Below, one piece after another: positions 1 to 10,872 of a stretch of 64,000 bases of DNA. How positions within the stretch are numbered: position 1 is the stretch's first letter; the number at the start of each line of letters is the position of its first letter. The translations under genes were made by a program, and so were the position numbers. Under the pieces are notes generated by a model, which ran no database searches, was not told the origin of the DNA, and saw only the letters and a list, made by a program, of their open reading frames with translations. Origin of the DNA: Meloidogyne chitwoodi (Eukaryota > Nematoda > Chromadorea > Rhabditida > Meloidogynidae); NCBI GenBank assembly GCA_015183035.1, contig JACZZP010000001.1, positions 1,860,001 through 1,924,000 of the forward strand. The letters are read 5' to 3'.

Positions 1-453
1 AATTACTTAAAATATTTATTTTTTTGAACGATCAATCGAAATTCTCGTGAAAAGCGACAAAAAAACAATGAAGCCATATTTTTATTTTTTACTAAAATAT
101 ATTTTTTACTTTAATTTCTTAAAGTATTTTTTTGTTTGTGTCACCTGTTCATTCCTTTTTCAAAAAAACAAAAAACAAATTTATTGGATAAAAAATATAT
201 TATATATTTAGAAAAAGAAGGACAAACTATTTTTAATGGAAATGTAAAGGAAGAAATTATTAAAAATTGAAAATAAATATTTTTTTTAAGTTTTTTCATG
301 TAATTGTTTTAAAAAGTAATATGATCTTTATTTTTTTTTAAAATCTTTTTACATTTTGCACAAATAAAATATAAATTGATTTTTACATTTTAGCAACATT
401 TTTTTTTTAAAATAAATTAAAAAGAAATTTTGAAGAGGAAAATAATTAAAAAT
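1..453. other. AT-rich left edge, no firm gene
   Basis: Almost pure A/T sequence downstream of the mks-5 stop codon. On the plus strand an open stretch ending in TGA at 268-270 reads YLEKEGQTIFNGN and similar residues. It could be the last exon of a gene lying to the left, but no acceptor site or family could be recognised. An ATG at 69 opens a short hydrophobic reading frame with no support. Confidence 0.3.
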
Positions 454-3400
454 TTAAACATTAAAAATTCCTTCTTCATCTTCACTATTATTTTTATTAA
501 AATTATTTTCTTCTTCTTCTATTTCTTCATCTTCTAAAAAAGTAAAAGAATCTTTAATTTTATTAAATAAAGATTCTGAATATTTTATTCCAATTTCAAG
601 TAAAGCAATTGTTAAATTATCAACATCACGCACTTTTTTTAAAATAAATAAATAAGTTTTAATTAATAAATTTACTTGTTATATTATCAATTATTAAATT
701 ATTATTATTTTCATAATTATTATTAATTAAATTAATTAAATTAAATTCTCCAATACATAAATCATCTAATTCACCATTATTTTCTTTTTCTATAACTAAA
801 GTAAAAGAAATTCCAATATTTAATTCAGTCCATTGTTTAAGAAGATTAACTCTTTTATGATCAAGAATATATGCTTAAAATAAAATAAATATTTTTATTT
901 ATTTATTTTACATTTTTGACAATCAAAATTTAATTCTTCAGAATATTTTAAATTAACTATTTTATCAGTTTCACATAAATCTCTAGAAATATCTAATAAA
1001 TTCCATTCTACAAATATTCTACTACCATTTTGATTAGTTAAAATAGAAGAAGAAGAATTTTCAATTAAATTTAATTTTCCAATAAAAATATTTAAAATAA
1101 AAGGTTCTTTTTCTTCTTGTAAATTTTCATTGTTTTCATTAATTGATTCTTCTTTTCTTATCTAAAAAATAAATTATTTAATAAAAATTAATTTACTCTA
1201 ATAATAGAAGGAGTTGTTGGAATAGCTTTAATATTTATTTGCCTTTTTTTATTTTTTAATTGTTTTTTCTTCTCTTTTTTATTTTTATCTTCTTCTTCTT
1301 CTTCTTTTGAATTTAATTCATAAGAAGAAATATTAGAATGAGAAGAAGAATCATCAATACTTTCAGTAAAAGAAGAAATAGAACTAGCTAAATTAAAATA
1401 ATTATTATTTAATTAATTATTTTTTTAAAAATACGAGGAATTGAAGAATGTAAAGGATCACTAAATTCAACAACTTTTTTATTTATTAATTCATTTGGTG
1501 AATTATTTGTTTGTTCAATAATAATAGTTTTTGACTGTAATAATATTTTAATTAATTAATTTATTTTTTTACCTTTCTTTGTGCTGGAATTGGTGGTAAT
1601 TCTCTTAAAAAAGATTGTTCAATTTCTTTTATTTTATTTATTTCATTATTATTATCTAAAATATTATTATCCATTGTATATGTAGCATCTGATTTAAAAG
1701 AAATATTATCTTCTTCTTCTTCTTCTTTATTTAATATTATATTTTCTTCAAAAGAATTATTAGAAGATGATGATTTTGGTGATTGAATAATTATTTCAGA
1801 TATTTTATTACTTTAAATATATTTTTAATTTATTTAAAATAATAAATTTAAAATAACCTGCTATCTGAAGAAGAATAATTATTATTATTTTCTTCATTAA
1901 TATTTTCTAATAAATGTTCTTCTTTTATTAAATTAATATCTTTTTCTATTTTTTGTTCAATTTTATTAGAGAGAAGATTATTTCTTAATTCTAATTCTGC
2001 CAATTCATTATTTTGTTCTTCTTCCTCAGAACTATTAATATTTTCTTTTTTAATTAAATCATTTTCTTGGTTATTCTTCTTTTCTTCTTTTTCTTTTATT
2101 AATTTTAATCTGAAATAAAAAAATAATTTTAATTCAAAAATAGAATAAAACTTACTCTTTATAATTATTATTATCATTTTTATTTTCCTCAGAATTAATA
2201 TTAATTTGTTTTGATTTATCTTCAAGCAATCTTATTTGTTTATTTTCCTTTAATTCACTCTTAATTAATAATTTAAAAATATATTAATTAACCTCTGTTT
2301 TTGATATTATTTTTATATCATCAAAAATATAAGCAAATTGCCAATATAAGGAAATATCTATAGAAGCACCAGAAGTGATTGATTCATCAGCCTAATTTTT
2401 ATTTAAAAAAAACAATTTATGCATTTAATATTAACCCTATCTATTAAAGGAAATGTTCCTCGTATTGTTTGGTTTCGTGCTAAAGGAAATAAAGGAATTG
2501 AAATATAACCAAGAGAACGTGATGTAGTAGAAGAAGGTAAAATGTTTTGATTATTTTGTTCAAAAACATAAATTAATAAATCCTTTTTTTAAATTATATT
2601 ATTTATTTATAAAAATATAAAAACTTCATTAAGTAAATATTTATGAATAGCCTCACTATTAATTGGTAATTTCCATGTATATAAATCTTCAAATAATGGG
2701 TTAATTCTATTTTTGATTAAATTAGACATATGTACAGGAAAATTAAAAAATTCATAAGCAATATATGTATTAGACATTAAATCAGTTAAATTATTGTTAA
2801 TATTATCATCTTTTTTAATAATAATATTAATTAATTTATTTATTTATTATTAAAATATTTACCTTTTTCTCCTCCTTTAAGTTTATCAAGATTATAACAA
2901 CGATGAATTTGTATAATAAGTTTATTTGTTTCAAATTCTTCATTTAAATTTATATTATTATTTTGTATTAAAGGAATAATTGCTGCAGCTGCCATTCTTC
3001 TCCTTTGTGCATTTAATGCTTTTAGTAATGAAAAAGGAACTTTTATATTATAATAAAGTTTTGCTAAAAGTTTTTGAGATTCGTTTTCATTGGAAGAAAA
3101 GAAGCTAAGTTCACCTCTGTAAATTATAATAATTATTTTATTTATTTTTATTTTCTTTTTATAATAAAATCCATAAATATGTATTTTTGTATTTTATTTA
3201 AAATAACTTATTTGTACACAAATATATAAACAATTATATTTACTTGGAATATTTTATTTATAATTTAATAAACATGTAATTAATTTAATAAACTTTTTTC
3301 AAAATATTATTTCTTTATATTTTTTATAAAATAATTTCTAAAAAATTGTAAATATTTACGTTTAAATTAATATTTATTAATTTGTTTGTTCTAAAATTAA

Positions 3401-6400
3401 AAAATAGAAGACCTAATTTAAAAATAAAAAATTTTTTGTGCAATTAATTTCCTTTAAAAAGAAAAATATTTTCCTTAACAAATCAAAAATTGTTTTCAAA
3501 AATATTTTCTTTTACAAAATAATGAATAAAATAATTTTTATTTGTTTAATTATAACAATATTAGCTTATCAAATTAATACTCAAGTATGTTTTTTATTTT
3601 TAAATTATAAATATATTTATTTAATTATTTTAGTATTATTATAATAATTATTGGTATCCATATTATGGTTATTGGAAACGTGATTTATCAAAATCTGGTC
3701 TAGAGGAAGAACATTCTTCTTCTTCTAATAATAATAATAATAAAATGATTGAAAAAGAACAAAAAAGAGAAGAAAGAGAAGAAATATCACATTTAAATAT
3801 TAATTAATTAAATAAATAATAAACAAAAAGATTAAATTTAAATATAATAATTTTTGTGCCTTAATATTTACTAAACTATCGAAAAATTAGGATCTAAAAT
3901 TACAAAAAACTCTGTTTTTTAATTAATTAAGGCATATTTTTGATATAAAATAATTATAAAATTAAAATAATAAATTTATATTTTTAAATTAATTTTAAAA
4001 TAAACTTACTTAAAATAAGTTTGTGTTTTAATAGAAAGTAATTTTTTAAGAGAAATTATTGCTTGAGAACATAATTTATAATTCATATCATTTTTAACAA
4101 AATATAATTCAATATTCATTCCTTCCTATTTTTAAATTTTAATTATAAAATTAAAAAATAAATTAAACTGTTTGAATATAATGAATAAATAAATCAGAAA
4201 TTGATAATTCAAAAATACTTGTAAAATTTAAATTAGCTCTAAAATAATAATAAAAATATTAAAATTTAAAATAATTTACTCAGGTCCATTCACAAGTTGA
4301 CTTGTTTGTAATTCAAAATCAAAAAATTCTGAAAAGTTAATTTTAATATATAATTATATTTAATTAATTAACAAACCAATTGCAATAAAAATTGTAGGAT
4401 TTTTATTTTCTATTAAATTTAAACAATTTTCAGTTAAAATTAATTTTGATATAGTAAGTGAAAGTTCTGTTGACTTTAAAAATAAAATTATAAATTAAAC
4501 TAAAATAAATTTAAAACTTCAATATATCCAAGAGTATTGTTTCCATTATTTTTCTAAATAATAATAATTTAAATTTAAAATATATTTTTAAATTTATTTA
4601 CAAAAATAAAATTATTATTAAATATTTGTTTTCCATCAATAATAGATTTTAATTCTCTTTCAAGTCCATTAGTTTTATTATTATTTTTTAATAATTCTGA
4701 TTCTAATTCAGTCAACTTATTTTCATATTTTTCTTTTAAATCTTCATTTTCCATTGATTTTTGTTTTATCTATTAAAAAAGAATATAAATCTAATTATAT
4801 AATTGAGAATGTTTGTTTGTATGTTTGTCCGGGTTTTTATAGACAAGTAATTGGGGGAAGTGAAAATGGGGGGTTTTTATAGTAAAGTTGCAACTTGAAA
4901 ATAAACTTAAACTTAAAACTTGAAAATAAACTTGAACTTAAAATTGAAAATAAACTTGGATTTGAAACTTGAAAATAAACTTTGAAATTAAAACTTGAAA
5001 ATAAACTTGAATTGGATACTATATAAACCCTGTATTTTGATTAGTCTTTAATGCTAATTCAACACAACAATGAAAACAACACTGCTTGCTGCATTTTTGC
5101 TTCAAATATGGACGTCGACGAACCTTGCTGCTCCAGTGAAGCCATAAGAAAAGAAAGCCGTGATGAGGATCTGAGTCAGAGACACAAGAGTCAGAGACAC
5201 AAGAGTCAGAGACACAAGAGTCAGAGACACAAGAGTCAGAGACACAAGAGTCAGAGACACAAGAGTCAGAGACACAAGAGTCAGAGACACAAGAGTCAGA
5301 GACACAAGAGTCAGAGACACAAGAGTCAGAGACACAAGAGTCAGAGACACAAGAGTCAGAGACACAAGAGTCAGAGACACAAGAGTCAGAGACACAAGAG
5401 TCAGAGACACAAGAGTCAGAGACACAAGAGTCAGAGACACAAGAGTCAGAGACACAAGAGTCAGAGACACAAGAGTCAGAGACACAAGAGTCAGAGACAC
5501 AAGAGTCAGAGACACAAGAGTCTATTTAAGAGGCAATTTAAGCTGATAAACACGAGTAAGAAAAACGTAATTTTGAGTAAGAGATAGTTGAGTCTGAGTA
5601 AGAGGCACTTAAGTGAGACACTGAGTCTGAGTGAGAGACATTTGATTCTGAATAAGAGACACTTGAGTCAGAAACATTAGAGTTCAGTATTTATGTGTTT
5701 TGTTCTTTTAAAAAGTTTGTAAGTGTAAAGTTTTTATTGTCAGAATATTTTAAGTTTATTGTTTTTTGCTAGCGGAGAAGGACGCCCGAAGGGCGTCCAT
5801 CTCCGCTAGTTATTAATAAATTATAAAAATCTAAAAAAGTATTTAAATTTAATAATATTAATTATTTTCTCAAACCTCTTCTCTTAAACGATTATTTAAT
5901 TCATGTTCAGAAAGCAAAAGTTGACGAACCTTTTCTAATTCTTCATAAACTTCTTCATACATTTTATGCCATCTTTTTATTTAAAAAATAAATTAATTAG
6001 AAAAAAACCTTGAATTTTCTAATCCTTTTATTTCTTCGTTATTTTTATTTCCAATAAATTTAATATCATTTTCAATAATACCTATAACATCTTTAAATAA
6101 TTTATCTAATAATAAATCTTCCCTTCCACTTGTTGTTGGCTTTATTTTTATTTTATTTTCATTATTATTCTTAAAAAATATTATATTTTTTTAAATTATA
6201 TATAAAAAATAAATTTAAAAAAAAACATCATAATTAAAATAATAATAATTTATTTTTATTATTTTATATTTAATAAAACAATTTATGTATAAAAATAAAT
6301 AAAAAATAAAATCTTTGTAAGGAAATTATTTATTTATTTTTTAAATATACAAAAATTTTTTAATTAAATTATTTCATTTAATTATTAAATTATTTAATTA

Positions 6401-7863
6401 AAATTTTAAATTAATTAATTTAAAAAACCTCTTCATTATCATTTTGTTTTTTCTCATTTTTAATTATTAAATTATTATTATTTATTATTTTATTATTATT
6501 ATCTTTTTCTAATAATAATTCTTTTTCTAATTGTTCATTTTGTAAACGTAATTTATTTAATTTTTGTTCAAATTGTTGTTTTTCATAATCACTATCAGAA
6601 TTATTTTGTTGTAATTTTGTACGTAAACTAGTTAATTCTTCTAATGTTTTTCTTATATTATTTTCTTCTTCTAAAGAACTTTAAAACAAAATTTAAAAAA
6701 TATAAATATATTTTTTTAAATTACTGAGAAATTAATTTATCATAAGCTGATTTTAGTGAATTATTTTCTTCTCTTAAAATAGCTAATTCTTTATCAGAAA
6801 TTTGTGCAGTTTTTGAAGAATTTTCTACTCGACGTTGAAATTCTTCTCTAAAAGAGAATAATGACTCTGATTGTGATTGATATCCATTTTTAGCATTTGT
6901 CAATTCTATAACAAGTTTATCATATTCTTTACTTAATGTTGATAATTTCTTTAAAATTTAAATTTAAAAAAATAAAATAAAATAAAAACTTTTTCATTTT
7001 TTTCTAAACTAAAACGAAGATCTTCATTTTCAGAAATAATTTTTCTATTTTGTTTTGTAATTTCTCTTAGACGATTATTAGTATTGTTGCCTTTTTCTAA
7101 TTCATCTGACAAATTTAAATTTTGAATAATATTAAAATCTTTTTGAATTTCTTTTAATTCATTTCCTTTAAATTCTTCATCTGTTTTATTATTTAAATTA
7201 CTAAATATTTAGTTAAATATTAAATTACTTATATTATTTTCTAAAATTAAATTATCCAATATATTATTATTATTATTTATTTTATTATTTATTAATTCAT
7301 TATTAAAAGTTTCTGTTGTCTGATTTATTTTATTTTCAATTGTTGAACTTTTTGGTCTTTGTTTCAAATAATTTATTCTTTTTTGTTGAGATTTTTGTTT
7401 AATTGTATTAGTAGTAAATTGTAAAGGTAATTGTGTTGTAGAAGGTCTATTATTATTATTTATATTATTTGGACGTGTTTTATTTTTAAAAGGTAATGCT
7501 GTTGAATAATTAAGTAATTGATGTTTAAGAACTTTTAACTAAAACAAAATTAAAAACTTTAAAAAATTTTTTTATAAAAAAACTTTTTGTGATAAAACTT
7601 TGTTTGATCGTTGTAATTCATCAAATTCATTATAATTTTGTTTTATTTGTATTCTACTTTCAGTACCAACTCCTAAATTGACTCTACCATTCATACTTTA
7701 TAAAAAAATTTTTATTAAAATAAAATTAAATAATAAACATTTTAATTTCTTTTTCCATTTTTTGATTGTTTTGTTTTAGTATTTTAACCTCATCTGAAAC
7801 ATTATGAAATCGTTCTTCCAATTCATTTCGACTCCAACGTTCAATTGGTGCACGTATAGGCAT
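454..7863 (-). CDS. mks-5: RPGRIP1L / MKS-5 cilia transition-zone scaffold
   Basis: Orthologue of RPGRIP1L/NPHP8 (C. elegans mks-5), a scaffold that assembles the ciliary transition zone. Spliced exons give, in order: an N-terminus (MPIRAPIERWSRNELEERF) matching the family's start; a long coiled-coil, Asn-rich stretch (exons about 7750-5870); a first C2 domain, with FFDFELQTSQLVNGPE near 4300 and FIHYIQT near 4180; a second C2 domain, with HRCYNLDKLKGG, NTYIAYEFFNFP and IPLFPLARNQTI between 3118 and 2450; an acidic Ser/Glu-rich linker; and a C-terminal C2-like domain (about 1160-580) ending in an acidic tail, DEEGIFNV. The start ATG is at 7861-7863, with an X-box 114 bp upstream. Introns are mostly 40-60 bp. 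Two are long, about 890 bp (3119-4008) and about 1.1 kb (4776-5873), and both contain plus-strand features. Reading phase is kept across the 890-bp intron. The family assignment is firm; some borders in the acidic linker are uncertain. Confidence 0.88.
3522..3807 (+). CDS. small secreted Tyr-rich peptide, nested in mks-5 intron
   Basis: Two-exon gene (3522-3584 and 3634-3807) that encodes 78 residues when the 49-bp GT...AG intron is removed. Residues 1-21 (MNKIIFICLIITILAYQ...) form a typical signal peptide. The mature part begins with an aromatic run (YYYNNYWYPYYGYWKR), followed by a Ser/Asn run and a Glu/Lys/Arg-rich, strongly charged tail. It lies wholly inside a long mks-5 intron on the opposite strand. 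No family is recognised. A secreted effector, neuropeptide-like or cuticle-associated peptide are all possible. The start is the ATG directly before the hydrophobic stretch; the in-frame ATG at 3438 would bury the signal peptide. Confidence 0.62.
4892..5015. repeat. about 25-bp degenerate tandem repeat upstream of TATA box
   Basis: About five imperfect copies of a unit built on AACTTGAAAATAAACTT, each about 25 bp. They end a few bases before the TATA box at 5020. This may be a tandem-repeat promoter region for the repeat ORF downstream, or only a minisatellite. Confidence 0.75.
5020..5027 (+). promoter_or_regulatory. TATA box TATATAAA
   Basis: TATATAAA followed by CCCTG, 43 bp before an ATG (5070) that opens a signal peptide. 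The spacing fits a core promoter with transcription starting near 5050. It is plain in the sequence, but its activity is inferred. Confidence 0.55.
5051..5587 (+). CDS. repeat ORF (SQRHK)n, possible decayed secreted protein
   Basis: A 178-codon open frame inside an mks-5 intron, on the opposite strand. About 40 residues of non-repetitive sequence are followed by 23 identical SQRHK pentapeptides and a short tail. No frame is closed by the 15-bp array, so openness alone is weak evidence of coding. Another frame starts at ATG 5070 with an ideal signal peptide (MKTTLLAAFLLQIW...) that runs into a stop at 5145-5147. The repeat lies in a different frame from that peptide. A frameshift that separated a signal peptide from its repeat domain would explain this. 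The TATA box and unit length divisible by three favour a real, perhaps broken, gene. No family is recognised. Confidence 0.3.
   Translation: MLIQHNNENNTACCIFASNMDVDEPCCSSEAIRKESRDEDLSQRHKSQRHKSQRHKSQRHKSQRHKSQRHKSQRHKSQRHKSQRHKSQRHKSQRHKSQRHKSQRHKSQRHKSQRHKSQRHKSQRHKSQRHKSQRHKSQRHKSQRHKSQRHKSQRHKSLFKRQFKLINTSKKNVILSKR
5070..5147 (+). pseudogene. signal-peptide ORF cut off before repeat array
   Basis: A 25-codon frame, MKTTLLAAFLLQIW then TSTNLAAPVKP and a stop. It has a basic start, a hydrophobic core and an Ala-Ala-Pro cleavage-like end, and sits correctly behind the TATA box. No plausible intron (shortest seen nearby about 40 bp) bypasses the stop. It is read here as the first part of a secreted protein whose frame to the repeat has been lost. 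Confidence 0.35.
5175..5519. repeat. 15-bp minisatellite, 23 perfect copies
   Basis: Unit GTCAGAGACACAAGA repeated 23 times without a single difference (345 bp). Degenerate, related units (GAGTAAGAGGCACTT-like) continue to about 5680. The perfection of the core against the degenerate flank points to very recent expansion. It is not a CRISPR array, as there are no spacers. Confidence 0.95.
5769..5809. repeat. GC-rich 41-bp hairpin
   Basis: A near-perfect inverted repeat. The left arm CTAGCGGAGAAGGACGCCC pairs with the right arm GGGCGTCCATCTCCGCTAG around the loop GAA, with one A/A mismatch. It is far more GC-rich than its surroundings and lies just past the decaying end of the 15-bp array. 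It may be a tiny palindromic repeat element or an RNA hairpin. Confidence 0.85.
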
Positions 7864-7976
7864 TTTTAATAATTTATTAAATTGATAATAATATGTAAGA
7901 AATTTTTTATAAAATTAATATTGAGAATATAAAAATTAAAAAAAAATGTAAAAATAATATAAAAGAGTAAAATCCC

Positions 7977-7990
7977 GTTACCATGGAAAC
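7977..7990 (-). promoter_or_regulatory. X-box (DAF-19/RFX site) of mks-5
   Basis: On the minus strand GTTTCCATGGTAAC, and on the plus strand GTTACCATGGAAAC. Both fit the nematode X-box consensus RYYNYYWTRRNRAC at every position. It lies 114 bp upstream of the mks-5 ATG, within the range usual for ciliary genes. X-boxes bind the RFX factor DAF-19, which drives transition-zone genes. Confidence 0.82.
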
Positions 7991-8171
7991 AAGTTTTGAT
8001 AATTTCTGTTTCTTTTTAAAAGGAAAGTTAGAATTTTGTTTACCCTACTTTAGCAAATACAAAGTTATTTCCAAATGGTACACATTTATGAAAGGATAAT
8101 TGGTGATATAATATAACGGAAATAAAATATTCATTTACACTTGTTCTTCTTAATAATCACTATCGTTTTTT

Positions 8172-8575
8172 GGGTAAGGGGCACCCTATTCTAACACACT
8201 ATGACAAACCACCCTATGGACAATCCACCTTATGACCAAACTACCTTATGACCAAACTACCTTATGACCAAACTACCTTATGACCAAACTACCTTATGAC
8301 CAAACTACCTTATGACCAAACTACCTTATGACCAATCCACCCTATGACCAAAATTTTTGTTATGACCAAAATATTTTGTTTTCATTTTTAATTTAAGTGA
8401 TTTATATATTTTAACTTTAAATAAACACGTTTCTGAATATTTTTTATGTTTTTTTATATGTATTTTAAATTTTTAGGAAAATATTTTTATAGGGTGGATT
8501 GGTCATAGGGTAGTTTGGTCATAAGGTGAATTGTCCATAGGGTGGTTTGTCTGTAGGGTGGGCTGCCCCGACACG
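8172..8575. mobile_element. foldback element built of 16-bp units
   Basis: The left arm (about 8178-8345) holds seven 16-bp units TATGACCAAACTACCT (unit starts 8231 to 8327) plus diverged ones. The right arm (about 8491-8569) holds diverged units in inverted orientation, such as AGGGTGGATTGGTCAT. A 150-bp AT-rich spacer separates the arms. The outer ends share GGGGCA...TGCCCC. No ORF is present, and no clean target duplication could be set. It sits between mks-5 and the phosphatase-like gene. Confidence 0.7.
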
Positions 8576-8759
8576 GTTTTTAACTTATTTTTAAGAGTCA
8601 AACAGTTATTAATACAAAATTATCGTACGTAATTAACATTATATTATTTATTACAATACCGACAAATAAATTAATACAAAAAATATATTTATAGAATACG
8701 TATAATTATCAATTCTTTTTCTTTGCAAGAATCTTCCCTGTGAGTTGTAGATGCCATTT

Positions 8760-10164
8760 TCAGTTTCGGCTACTTAAAAAAATTATTATAAATAGAATTA
8801 AAATCTTTCTTACCGTGATGGGCCTCCTTTAGCTCTTGTTTTGCCAATATCATCACGGACACTAAAATAGAAAAATTTTTAATTATGAAACTTTATACAG
8901 ATAAGAGTAAAACATACCGACGAAGAATATCACGGGAACGGCCGACATCTTTTTCGTTTACAACCCCATTTCGAACGGCCACTTCCAGAATAGTTTCAAT
9001 GAGCAGGAGGAACTGCGAACGACGATTCAGAATATCGTAGCGAGCACTTCGCAAGCTTTTGCAGACTTTTACAACTCGCTTCAGGCTACAAATTAAAAAT
9101 TTTTGAATTATAAAATTAGTCGATTTACCTTAGTGTTCGACTCTGTCTCCCTGATAAATTGCGTCCAAAGATGGAGGCAGCCACATAAGTCCCAGCGCGG
9201 TTCATTCCAGCCCTACTATGGACTAGAGTTGGGTGCAACACAGCCCGCTCTCCAACAGAACCGTGTTGAGCACGACGCTGACTCGCCGAATCGTTTTCTA
9301 ATGACCAAACAAAGTGTAGCAGATCTGCCAAGTCCTTGTAGTTCATTGGGCTTAATCGTGGATCATCCTAGAAAATATTACTTATATTAGAGCAATAAAA
9401 ATCAAAAAACACACCGTCCAATTTCGGCATACGACAAGTTGAATAACACGCTCGTAACGCTTCTTACCCTCTTTGCGTGATATTTTCAGTCGATAATATG
9501 TCCAACACCAGTTGACATCTGTGCCAACATCCAATGTAGTGATCTCGAAGTTTTTAACCTTTAAACAAATAAAACTGTTAGAAGATTTGATAACAGGCCT
9601 CACTTTATGAGTCTCGCCTCTGCTCCTATTGAAGTAGTAGTCGCACTCGCTTTCATGACCAAGGTTGACGAGACAGACAGCAACATACACATTGAACTCC
9701 CAAAGCATACGCAGCCTTTTTATAAAAATAAAGAAAGAATTCTTCTAGACTACTCATTTACCCACCAACTGTATTGAGTATCGATGCGTGGACGAGATGG
9801 ATTGACTAACGGTGTTTGAGCGATTATGTAATAGCCTCCCTCTCCGCCAGAAGTGATCACTTTACTGGCGTGTACAAAATCGCTAGATCCACTACAATGC
9901 AGAAGACGAACAGCATCCTTGTCGTATAAAGGAACGTTATCATATTGGCTACGCTAAAATGGAATAAAAATTAACGGTTTCGCAATTCAAGAAAGTTATC
10001 TTCCTTACATTCATGTTGTCGGCCTCGAAGAAGCGAACAAATTGACGTTCGTTCACCGATAGTTCGGCGTGGTCCTTCTCGATATCTATGTTGCGCATTT
10101 TTGTAAAAGCAACCAAGCTGCGACCTTTAACTCGATTCTGAGCGCTAATATCATCAGACTCCAT
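8760..10164 (-). CDS. protein tyrosine phosphatase-like, catalytic Cys replaced by Ser
   Basis: Soluble tyrosine-phosphatase fold. Visible blocks include SQYDNVPLYDKDAVRL (phosphotyrosine-loop region), FVHASKV...YYIIAQTPL, SWWRLRMLWEFNV, a WTDD stretch where WPD is expected, and the P-loop VHSRAGMNRAG near plus position 9200. The P-loop normally reads HCxxGxxR(S/T)G. Here the nucleophilic Cys is Ser and the position after Arg is Ala, so catalysis is probably lost. The gene is clearly less AT-rich than its neighbours. Start is the ATG at 10162-10164. The last short exon ends at TGA 8760-8762 after GGPSRSRN. Nematodes carry many such cytosolic phosphatases, often sperm-enriched; a substrate-trapping or scaffold role is inference. 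Confidence 0.82.
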
Positions 10165-10872
10165 TAGAACAGGCTAAAATGAAAATAAGAACATTAAAAA
10201 AAGAAGAAAGCGATAAAATTACGTATTAGTTGATGGTGAATTTGACAAAAAGCAATGGAACAATGATGATGTATAATGATCGATCAGACTTATATACATA
10301 ATACATTTACACGCAAATTATTTAAATTTTTTTAAATTTGAGATGGCCAAATGTTTTTTCAAGAGAGAAAATGACTAAATGAGCCACTTCATTACCGACA
10401 TCTCAGTACTGTCATTTCAGTCCCAGGCAAATGGGTCATCTCAGTACCAACGTTTTTCAAAAATGATTTATTTTCTTGGTGATTCATACAAAAATTGAAA
10501 TAAATATAATGAACCAAGTAAAATAAGTTATGAAAAATGAAGGAAGAATATTAAAATGAGGAAAAAACCACTATTTCAGTATAAAAACTTTTTGGTACTT
10601 AGATGGCTCCGTTTGTATTGGGACTGAAAGTGCGGTACTGAAATTACCATAACTCAAAAATGAGCACACGAGAGAAAAAGAGAAACAGAATCTCTACTTT
10701 GATCGTCTCAGAATATAACCGAATAAAAATCCTGGATTTATAAAATTAGAACAGATCGACTCTGGATCCTGAAAATGTATTTTGCCTGTCTTTAACTCTA
10801 ATTTATAAATTTTCTGATGCATAATTGCATTTATTATAATCTTAGCCAAATTTCAGAAATTTAATAATTACG
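10165..10872. other. intergenic region between divergent genes
   Basis: Head-to-head spacer between the phosphatase-like gene and eIF4A-III, so it should hold both promoters. It contains a diverged foldback element (listed separately). A TTTCAG at about 10850 just before the eIF4A-III start may be a trans-splice acceptor. Nothing else was recognised. Confidence 0.5.
10391..10650. mobile_element. diverged foldback (inverted repeat) element
   Basis: The left arm, about 10391-10450 (ATTACCGACATCTCAGTAC...), matches the reverse complement of about 10594-10649 (GGTACTTAGATGGCTCC...GGTACTGAAATTACC). There are many mismatches but shared blocks such as CAGTACC and GGGACTGAAA. There is no ORF and no clear target duplication. 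It is read as an old MITE-like element. Confidence 0.5.

Noticed and set aside
5102..5515. Minus-strand ORF of repeated SLTLV
   Set aside because: It is the antisense shadow of the 15-bp array; a repeat of 15 bp keeps all six frames open once no stop is in the unit.
5175..5519. CRISPR-like regular repeat
   Set aside because: Units are directly adjacent without spacers, and the genome is eukaryotic.
9103..9390. Plus-strand ORF of 95 codons in the phosphatase-like gene
   Set aside because: It is antisense to exons carrying clear phosphatase motifs.
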